From positions 15,378,501-15,442,500 of the forward strand of contig NC_085128.1 of NCBI RefSeq assembly GCF_030269925.1: DNA of 64,000 nt, written 5' to 3'. Below, in pieces: positions 56,110 through 64,000 of this stretch (position 1 is the stretch's first letter; each line of letters begins with the position of its first letter). This DNA comes from Bombyx mori (taxonomy: Eukaryota > Arthropoda > Insecta > Lepidoptera > Bombycidae). The translations under genes were made by a program, and so were the position numbers. The notes beneath the pieces were generated by a model. The model was not told the DNA's origin. It did no database searches and worked only from the letters and a program-made list of their open reading frames with translations.

Positions 56110-56262
56110 AAACACGAATAAAACAACATTTTCTTAAAATAAATCGTAGCTAGACCGATTTATCGCCCCCGAAATACCCTGTATACTAAATTTTATGAAA
56201 ATCGTTGGAGCCATTTCCGAGATTCAGATTATATATACAAGAATTGCTCGTTTAAAGGTTTA
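56110..56262 (+). repeat. Dispersed repeat, direct copy 1
   Basis: AAACACGAATAAAACAACAT, then AAATCGTAGCTAGACC, CCTGTATACTAAATTTTATG, TTCCGAGATTCAGATTATAT. Matches 58705-58885 in the same orientation. Confidence 0.7.
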
Positions 56263-56749
56263 AGATGAAACGGCACGTAAAAAACTAAAGCTCATTGTGA
56301 AAAACTATTACAAGTAATACAAATGTATAATAGTTTCATTAACAAACCGAAGTAAAAATAACTAATTTTTCTTTACCGAAGTTAGTTTTAATATTCTCCT
56401 TATCAGTCGTTGTGCGTGTAAAAATGTCCAAGTTAAGCGCATGTCTTGAAATTACATTTAAAAACTCTGTTACATACAAACGAACGAATATACATACGTA
56501 TATACCAAGCTATAATAATAAAAGCTTATTAGAATAGGGAAAGGTAGACTAAGCTTTGGCATAAAAAAAATATTTACTCACAATGGAAAAGATATGACAA
56601 TCAAAGAACCCGTTTGAAAACCACAAACATTGTGGTGAACTACAGTAGTAAAATATAGATATGTCTACATCCACTGGCAGCGTTCACTGCTTCACAGCGA
56701 TGTCATCTGTGGTGGACACAAAAAACCCGCCAAAACAGAAACTTGTATT

Positions 56750-56997
56750 AATGGTGGTAGGACCTCTTGTGAGTCCGCACGGGTAGGTACCACCGCCCCG
56801 CCTATTTCTGCCGTGAAGCACTAATGCATTTCGGTTTGAAGAGTGGGGCAGCCGTTGTAACTATACTGAGACCTTAGAACTTATATCTCAAGGTGGGTGG
56901 CGCATTTGCGTTGTAGATGTCTATGGGCTCCAGTAACCATTTAACACCAAGTGGGCTGTGAGCTCCTCCACCCATCTAAGCAATAAATAAATAAAAA
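56750..56997 (+). mobile_element. Bm1 SINE, 5'-short form
   Basis: From AATGGTGGTAGGACCTC to CATCTAAGCAATAAATAAAT. The 24 bp before it (CCGCCAAAACAGAAACTTG...) recur, inverted, beside the Bm1 at 58346. Confidence 0.88.
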
Positions 56998-56999
56998 TT

Positions 57000-57500
57000 G
57001 TAAAAATTGCACTCTGTGTATTTTATTTTTAATTATTACATATATAAGCTTGAGGGTAGACATTATTTTGTTGAACACCAAGTAAAACGAAGTCACCTTT
57101 GGTTTCTGATTTAATCAACAATATGTTATCTTAACAATTCACTTTAACACTTGTCCAACTTTAACCAGTACGTACAACAGTCACTGAATCACACAACGTA
57201 ACAAGGATATAGTAAGTGCACCGGGCAAACGCAGTCGAACGAATGTCCATTGCGAGGCACGTACCGCCTTTTTATACTGGCCGGCGCAGCTGGCTTATTT
57301 ATGAGTCACTTCTGTTGCACCTGTTGTTTACGAGTGGAACGACACGGCCGGCGCACCTGGCTTGTGTGAGTCACTCCTATTGCACGTGCTATATAACAGA
57401 AATATCGTTAACGCCGTCACATATAACAGCACTAATTTTATTTAGAATACGTACCACAATAAGGCAACGTAATGTTTGAAAGATTTGTTTGATTAAATAT
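57000..57500. other. Gene-free stretch with an internal direct duplication
   Basis: CCGGCGCAGCTGGCTTATTT with GAGTCACTTCTGTTGCAC (57281-57325) recurs as CCGGCGCACCTGGCTTG with GAGTCACTCCTATTGCAC (57347-57385). The layout suggests an LTR with duplicated promoter modules, but I could not fix the ends. Confidence 0.45.
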
Positions 57501-57509
57501 GAGTTCGAA

Positions 57510-57794
57510 CAGAGGCGGATCATCCATAAGGCAAACTAGGCACGTGCCTAGGGGCGTGTATATACAAGGGGCGCGTGAACTCAGAATTTTTAAATAAATA
57601 AAGAAAATAACATATTGACGATTAAGAACTAAATGTCCTGGTCTACTAAAGTCTAGGGTGTGATGATACAACGTCATCGTAATTGCAAAAACAACTAGTT
57701 AAAATTTATAGTATTATGATGGCCATTTATGGCCGGTACAGGGGCGCCGATAAAGTGATTGCCTAGGGCGCTCTGGACCTTTAATCCGCCACTG
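57510..57794. mobile_element. hAT-type MITE with 8-bp target duplication
   Basis: 285 bp. Starts CAGAGGCGGATCATCC and ends GGATTAAAG/CAGTGGCGGATT in reverse. Flanks AGTTCGAA and AGTTCGAG match at seven of eight bases. No transposase. The CAGTGGCGGA end is typical of hAT elements. Confidence 0.75.
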
Positions 57795-57799
57795 AGTTC

Positions 57800-58340
57800 G
57801 AGGTATGCTGACCTCTAAAGTTATACGAATTGAAGTAGCTGTTCTTTTTAATTATAATCAGCATTTGTTAGGAGCTTAGAAATTCAATCTTATTATTTGT
57901 TTTAGTTACTTTGTGAAGTTACGAACCTGTCACTCACAGATTAAATACTCAACGTTTCACTGTTTTTTATAAAGGTCTAAATTTTTTAAAAAGAAACCGA
58001 ATAAAAGTTGAAAATTAATTATTTTGTGATTTTTTTTATCTCCAATGAGAATGAACTACATATATTTATAAAACAAAGAGTTAAAACGCTAAAAATACTT
58101 TAGTAGCTATAGTTTTTTTCATATAAAAATTGGAAATAGTCAATTTGTTTTTTCGAATGTCGGTAACAGAACAAAAGTATGAATACTAGTACCATTAGTT
58201 GAATAATATCGTTGACCTATATCATGTGTGCGATGCATACGCAACATGCATATGAGAAAATAGCAAGTAATGTTGGCATGACATGCTACATTTATTACCT
58301 TATCTATATACTCGTATATGACGTTATGCTATTTATTACG
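57800..58340. other. Stretch without recognised gene
   Basis: AT-rich, nothing identified. Confidence 0.4.
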
Positions 58341-58345
58341 CTATA

Positions 58346-58581
58346 TTTTTTGTTTATTGCTTAGATGGGTAGACGAGCTCACAGCCTACCTGGTGTTAAG
58401 TGGTTACTGGAGCCCATAGACATCTACGACGTAAATGCGCCACCCACCTTGAGATAAGTTCTAAGGTTTCAGTATAGTCTGCCCTGCCCTTCAAACCGAA
58501 ACGCATTACTGCTTCACGGTAGAAATAGGCAGCCAGTGGTACCTACCCGTGCGGACTCACAAGAGGTCCTACCACCAGTAA
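58346..58581 (-). mobile_element. Bm1 SINE, 5'-short form, reversed
   Basis: From GTTTATTGCTTAGATGGG to ACCACCAGTAA, with a small deletion in the middle. Confidence 0.88.
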
Positions 58582-58704
58582 TACAAGTTTCTGTTTTGGC
58601 GGATAATAATATGAATAATATTTTTCGATCTTACCGACAGAATAATAAAAAAATATGAACTGGTTATTTAAAGAAAAAGTCAAAATTCTCGATAAAGTTG
58701 ATTA

Positions 58705-58885
58705 TTAAAAAAAAACACGAATAAAACAACATTTTCTGAAAATAAATCGTAGCTAGATCAATTTACCGCCCCCAAAATCCCCTGTATACTAAATTTTATG
58801 AAAATCGTTGGAGACCGTTTCCGAGATTCAGATTATATATGTACATATTTATACAACATTTATACTTTATTTATATATACAAGAA
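58705..58885 (+). repeat. Dispersed repeat, direct copy 2
   Basis: Same blocks as 56110-56262, plus an extra AT-rich insertion (ACATATTTATACAACATT) near its end. Confidence 0.7.
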
Positions 58886-58889
58886 TCGT

Positions 58890-59160
58890 TTAAAGATATA
58901 AGATTTATTTCATCCGTCGGCGTTTATTATTAGAAGCTGTTTCTTACTCTTCGTGGGGCCGAGTGTGACATTTAATCATATATAAAATTCACGTCGAAGG
59001 AAATAATTTAAATGGGCTAATAAAATTCTGAGGCGAAAGCATTTAAAGTTAATGGTTATGGAGATTTGTTTCTCCGACTCTTGCCCGCAAAGCGAACGCT
59101 GCATGTTGCACGTGAACATGACGTCATCATTGCGGACGTGGATTCTTTATCTCTACTTCT
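58890..59160. other. Stretch without recognised gene
   Basis: Nothing identified. Confidence 0.4.
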
Positions 59161-59164
59161 ATAG

Positions 59165-59385
59165 TTATTATAATTAATAATAATATTATATATAATATTA
59201 TAAAGAGGAAAGGTTTGTTTGTTTGTTTGTATAGAATAGGCTCCGAAACTACTGAACCGATTTGAAAAATTCTTTCACTGTTTGGAAGCTACACTATTCC
59301 CGAGTGACATAGGCTACATGACATCTTTTTTGAAAAAAATTAGGAATCCTTACTAAAACTACAAGAATGTAAACCAAGATGTAAA
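59165..59385 (+). repeat. Helitron-like 5' fragment
   Basis: TAATATTATAAAGAGGAAAG, then TTTGTTTGTTTGTATAGAAT, then GAAACTACTGAACCGATTTG. I know this as a common moth repeat, likely a Helitron 5' region. No terminal signals seen. Confidence 0.45.
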
Positions 59386-59419
59386 AAAAAAACCTAAAAT
59401 ATTATTTACATCGCGTGCC

Positions 59420-60633
59420 ATTTTTTTTTTTTTTACGGATACCCGAAGGGGGTAACGGACCGGGTTATGTCGGACTCCGGCGCCTCCTGAGAGGAAGAAG
59501 GGGAGAAGAGAAGGACCGAGGTCCTTCACCTCCCCCAATTTCTCACAGGAGACTACGCCTTGAAAAAGGCGCGCGAAGCACTTGCCCCGCAGAACGACTA
59601 CCGACTAAACCCCATCGAGCCCCACCACTCCGACTCCACGAAACCCACGGTACCGCACAGTGCGCGCCGAAGGCTCGCCGTCGCCGGTACCCATCCTGTT
59701 AATAGGACGGCACTCCATCCCCGGGGAAATCCCCCAGGACGTCGACTCGGAGACACACCGTGAGCGGCGCACAGGAGCCACCTTGCGCCGCCTCACCACC
59801 GGACCAACAGCCGAGTACCGGGCACCCCCGCACCCGGCACCCGACAACCCCTACGGGAGATGAACGGGAGCTTCGCGCCCGTGCCGCCCACTCCGCCTTC
59901 TTCGCTGTGAAGCCGAAGAGGGATCCCACTCCCTTTCGCGCTCCTCAGCCTCACGGAACGCCATGACCAGGTCGCAAAACCTGGTCATGGCCTCCCAAGA
60001 ATTCTGGTCCTCTAGCATGCGGGCGATGACAGCCCGCAAGGAGAGGTCTCTCCCCAGCACCGCGATGAGGTCTCGCCGCGAGCGCTCCCAACGCGGGCAC
60101 GCTTCGAGTGCGTGCTGAGCGTCATCGTCCGGATGCCCGCACTGATGGCAACCCGGATGTGGCTCTCTCCTGCAGACCTTCCACAAGTACCTCCCGAAGC
60201 AACCATGCCCCGAGAGGACCTGCGTTAAGTGGAAGGAGAGCACGCCATGTCGTCTATCTGACCATGCCTCCAGCACGGGCACCAGGGCCTCGAGGGTGCG
60301 TCGGCGAGTGACTGAAGTTTGGCCAAGCTCCTCCAGCAACCGCTCCCTCCACTTGGCGTACGCCAGATGACGCGCGGCACGCCTCCACCGACCGACAGCC
60401 GACGGGCCGGGCGTCCGTCCCCGACTCAGGGACTGTGTTCTGCGCCGGTATACCGCAGCTGCTACCTCAGCCTCGAGATCCCAAGGAAGGGAACCGGCGA
60501 GGGTGCAGGCGACCTCCCGGGAGATCGTACGGTACCCCCTGATGACTCTCACCGCGAGCACCCGCTGCGCTCGTAGCAGCAAAGCTGCATTGCGCGCAGA
60601 GAGTGCGGGCGACCACACGGGAGCGCCGTACAA
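59420..60633 (-). mobile_element. R1-clade LINE, 5' truncated, copy C
   Basis: 1214 bp, flanked by ACATCGCGTGCC (59408-59419 and 60634-60645). Same family as copy A at 49868, extending about 150 bp further 5'. Confidence 0.9.
59851..60633 (-). CDS. R1-clade LINE ORF2 C-terminus, copy C
   Basis: About 260 open residues. The frame starts MYGAPVWSPALSARNAALLL, the conserved stretch just after the reverse transcriptase in R1-clade elements. It continues through VLSGHGCFGRYLWKVCRREP and the zinc motif HPGCHQCGHPDDDAQHA. It ends in an Arg/Glu-rich tail. The endonuclease and polymerase lie in the missing 5' part, so the fragment cannot move by itself. Confidence 0.8.
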   Translation of the reverse strand: MYGAPVWSPALSARNAALLLRAQRVLAVRVIRGYRTISREVACTLAGSLPWDLEAEVAAAVYRRRTQSLSRGRTPGPSAVGRWRRAARHLAYAKWRERLLEELGQTSVTRRRTLEALVPVLEAWSDRRHGVLSFHLTQVLSGHGCFGRYLWKVCRREPHPGCHQCGHPDDDAQHALEACPRWERSRRDLIAVLGRDLSLRAVIARMLEDQNSWEAMTRFCDLVMAFREAEEREREWDPSSASQRRRRSGRHGREAPVHLP

Positions 60634-60649
60634 ACATCGCGTGCCCTGC

Positions 60650-62210
60650 GAAAACTATTGATGACAACATAAACTGATGTACTACGACTATGTAGAACAC
60701 ATTATTATTTACAAAAAGTGTAGCGACAGTATATGTCTAACTATTATAGTTACGCCGCAATTCGTGTTCTTTTATTTAAAAAAATAAAACAACGTCAAGT
60801 ATGGTTGAAATTTTGTTAAAGACCCGAGCGGAGCCGGAGCGGGCCGCTAGTCTGTCATAAAATTAAATTAATAGTTCCTTATTTTTGAATGAATTTGTGG
60901 GTAGTTCTAAAAAATCCACTTAAAAATAATAATTACTAATTTAAATGAGTTTAGCTTTCGTTCGCCTCTTTGTGTCTTTTTTCTGATAAAATTCTGTAGT
61001 ACAATAAATAAATTCAGGGGTATTTTTGAATGGAAACATAAGCGAAGTTTAATAGAAATTTCCGGAACAAATCTGTACGTTAACCGTGCTGCGTGTTTTG
61101 AAATTGCGTCCAAGCTATCACCGGTGTCAACGTGCTCGCCGGGCGTGAACTTTTATTAGTTGAAATGTTTCGAAATTGCCCGACGATAATACGAGATGTG
61201 TATTGTCTATGTGCCAAACGTGTTAGCAGTATTCAAAATTAAATTGCATATGAGTTGAGGAAGCATACGATCCATGTATGTTGATGACATTAGGGGAATA
61301 GAGTCGTATATCAACAATTTCAGATTCAACGTTTGAAATTCTTATTACGCGGTGAATAAGGATAGTTATACATATAACAGACTGAATCAGCCGAGCTCTT
61401 GTTTTTTTTTTCTATTTTATTCCTTTATTTATTTGTGTCTGTTTTAAAAGACATAACCAATTTTTATTACATAGTTCAGCTGTACTACATATATTCAATT
61501 CAAATCTCGGAGAAACTTTCTAATATTTCAATTAAGTATCGCACGATTGCGGAAAGGCACCGTGTCACAAAAATCATAAAAAATTATAACATTGCGTAGA
61601 CAGAATAAACCACCATGTTCCGTGAATATTGCTCATGCTATTGGCATAGCCAAGCCGTTTGCCCTCTGCTGAGGTCTTTTCTCCAACCTTGTTTGAAAGA
61701 GATCGTATTATATGTATATACTATACGATTTAGACTTGGTCTTCATGTTTGAGGGTGGCTGGCGATATACACATTGTCTTACGTATGGACTCCCGTAAAC
61801 ACTTAACATCGATTGAGCGATTAACTCGTTCCCGATCTACGAAATAAAACCTTATTTGTTGTTGAATCGAACATCTTATCTTGAATTAAAGCCCGTCAAA
61901 CGAAACTTTCATCGCAGGAATTCAAATTCGAACCGATTACCTGAATCAAATAAAGGGTCCAACGAGCCATTAATAAGAAAATCAACAGCCCCTGCAGCCG
62001 AATAGCTAAAGAATCCGGCGAGTTGCCGAGCCGGCTAATGGAACGGATTCCAGCACTGATCGGACGCAATCCGGCTACTGGATACCGACCGGAATGCCAA
62101 TAGACTCGCGTAATTAAAACTGCCACGTCTTTTAAGCGATATCCCGACACCTGGCCTCGTAGTCAAAGAGCCAGACTTTTATTTTACTCGTATTATTTAC
62201 TAGTATCGTA
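60650..62210. other. 1.5-kb stretch without gene
   Basis: GAGCCGGAGCGGGCCGCTAGT near 60831-60851 looks like a transposon end. A degenerate LINE-tail block lies at 61625-61690. The part 61890-62150 appears single-copy and less AT-rich. Confidence 0.4.
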
Positions 62211-62215
62211 AGTAT

Positions 62216-62584
62216 TGTTACGCGCTGGGGGCTCGGGATAAATAAAATTTCACCAAAGTACAACTTAAAAACTGTATTCAACACTTAAAACACTAAAACA
62301 CTTCACAAACACCTTAAAACTCTCAATTCGCTTATTCCGCTTCGCTTCAGGTGATCCTTTCGCTGTTTCACTTCGAGTAGTTCAAATACTGACTGCGCGC
62401 CATTCCTACAACGCTTTTATAGCCGATACCTCATCCCTAGAATCATCGAGAATATTCCACACATCTCTAGTCGTAGTTCCCGTTATCTGACAATAGATGG
62501 CGTTGTAATTCTCGAGCATTCTGGATCCTTCGATATTCGTTCGACTATTCGGCGATAGATGGCGTTACTCTTACCGGCGTAACA
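62216..62584 (-). mobile_element. Solo LTR with heat-shock-like promoter
   Basis: 369 bp in minus orientation, TGTTACGCGC at the left and GGCGTAACA at the right. Exact 4-bp target duplication GTAT (62212-62215 and 62585-62588). The TATA box (CTTTTATAGCC on plus, near 62414) and the modules GAATCATCGAGAATATTC near 62450 are preserved. Confidence 0.85.
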
Positions 62585-62589
62585 GTATT

Positions 62590-63210
62590 GTTCTTTTTGA
62601 CGAAGCATGTTGCCGATAACTCTGTTTCTATAATCTGACGAAGCGTGTTTGCGGATAATAATATTATGTACTTTTAGGTTATTAAACTACCTTGCATTTT
62701 GATTGAATAAATAAAATAATATTTTACTCTTGTGTATTGTTTACAGTTTACTCTTTTCATGAAAATATTTAGCTTGGTAATGAAATATGTGTATTAACTG
62801 CTTTATAGCATTACATTGAGTAATCGTATTTGCTAACATAGCACAACTATAACGTTATGTACACACATCTATATACTGTATAGTTCCAGTGCGCATGTCA
62901 TTAGTGTTGTTTTGTGGATGGATGGGTTAGATAATACATATAAAAAGTAATACACATATGGAATTTATCGTTATAGAATCAAAAGTGAGACTTGTGTGTT
63001 GGGGGTTATTGAAACCTGTTATTGAATGTAACATGAAACAAAAAAAGGAACTTAATTAACCAAATCATTAGATTATTTAGCTGGGGTGCAAAAGTTGAAG
63101 GATATTTGCACTACAGCTAATCCATATCTCATATAATCGTAATCATAATCTAATCCATTGCGCAAATAAATTCGAAATGTGGGATTTTAAAACGATCCTA
63201 ACGTTAAAGT
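62590..63210. other. Stretch without recognised gene
   Basis: Nothing identified. Confidence 0.4.
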
Positions 63211-63214
63211 TTAT

Positions 63215-63676
63215 AATTATTATCTATAAATTAATACGTGAAGCAAAAACTTTGTATTCCTTTTTACGAAAATTGCGCGGACGGAGGAGTATGAAATTTT
63301 CCACCCTTATATAATATAGAAAAGAAGTGCACAATGCTAATATTATAAGAGAATATAGAAAAGAAGTGCACAATGCTAATTTTTTTTTAAATAATGCATA
63401 AAAGATACATTAAATCAATAAAGACAACATTACACACGTTACATACCATGTATTTGACGCACACACGCATGCATACTATTTATTGTCAAACTTTTGTTCT
63501 TGACGTCTGTTGTCAAATTGAGAATAGATTAAATATTGTTTGTCTTTGTTAATATTTTTTATAGTGTAGTCTTGGCGAAATTTGTGATTATAGAAGTATA
63601 AAATACACTCATAATAGTGTACAAACTTACAATTCCAATTAGTTATTGTCGAATTTCGACTACTGCGGGACCTCTA
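63215..63676 (-). mobile_element. Half of a foldback MITE
   Basis: Starts at the hairpin centre (ATTAATACGTGAAGCAAAAA) and runs outward to TTCGACTACTGCGGGACCTC next to TA, matching the longer arm of the 21651 element reversed. It contains a tandem copy of a 29-bp piece (AATATAGAAAAGAAGTGCAC...) at 63316-63382. Confidence 0.7.
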
Positions 63677-63679
63677 GTT

Positions 63680-64000
63680 ATTTTAAATATACCCAAGCAA
63701 AAGGCGTCTTTGGACCTGTCTGTGTTTTAACAGTGAAGTTTTAAACACGCCTGAATTATTTCTGTGTACAAACAAACATAAAGGTTAAACTTTTTTCATA
63801 AATTGCGAGACTGTAGACAGTTCAAGCAATATTCAATTTCGACGTACAACAAACAACTGAATCGTCCGTGACGTGTAAAAATATATTTTATTTAATTAAT
63901 CTGATATTAATCATGATAATTAGTTTTTATGATAATTTTAATTATAATAAACACGCGAGTTATCAGTAAAAGTACTTTAAATCATTTCGGCAAGTCATGA
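63680..64000. other. Stretch to window end
   Basis: AT-rich, nothing identified. Confidence 0.4.

Overview
This is AT-rich nuclear DNA from a moth, almost certainly the silkworm Bombyx mori or a close relative. The evidence is about fifteen copies of the tRNA-headed Bm1 SINE, L1-like silkworm LINE tails, a Pao/Bel LTR element, R1-clade LINE tails, DD37D mariners, and a lepidopteran-type odorant receptor. No database search was possible, so family names are recognised from memory and from motifs.

The window holds two host genes. (1) On the minus strand, 4250-7061, I could assemble an odorant receptor of five exons and about 405 residues. It needs a GC-AG first intron, and exon 2 is one base short of an open frame, so it is either a very young pseudogene or a sequence error. 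(2) On the plus strand, 10803-16867, there is a complete kinesin-8 (KIF18A/Klp67A type) of nine exons and about 879 residues, with all motor motifs present and every splice phase compatible. From 17 kb to 64 kb I found no host gene.

Layout. 0.4-4 kb: Bm1, LINE tails, an LTR-like segment dense in heat-shock-element motifs, and a 51-bp inverted-repeat micro-element. 4-7 kb: odorant receptor. 7.4-8.9 kb: decayed THAP-domain DNA transposon with a jockey-like LINE inside. 10.7-16.9 kb: kinesin. 17-31 kb: scattered repeats, a foldback MITE, and a solo LTR inside an L1-like LINE. 31-32.7 kb: mariner with an intact transposase frame. 33-36 kb: Helitron-like pieces and a TIR element that has grown an internal minisatellite. 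40.9-45.7 kb: complete Pao/Bel insertion with identical 150-bp LTRs and a 5-bp target duplication, but lacking its integrase core. 46-61 kb: LINE insertions with clear target duplications, a second mariner (frameshifted), a hAT MITE and several Bm1. 62-64 kb: another solo LTR and half of a foldback MITE.

The most interesting observation is one LTR family, present as three solo LTRs plus a related copy at 1552. It carries heat-shock-element arrays just upstream of a TATAAAAG box. Two of the solo LTRs lie antisense inside introns of the two host genes. No host operon or pathway is shared between the two genes; they are simply neighbours facing apart.
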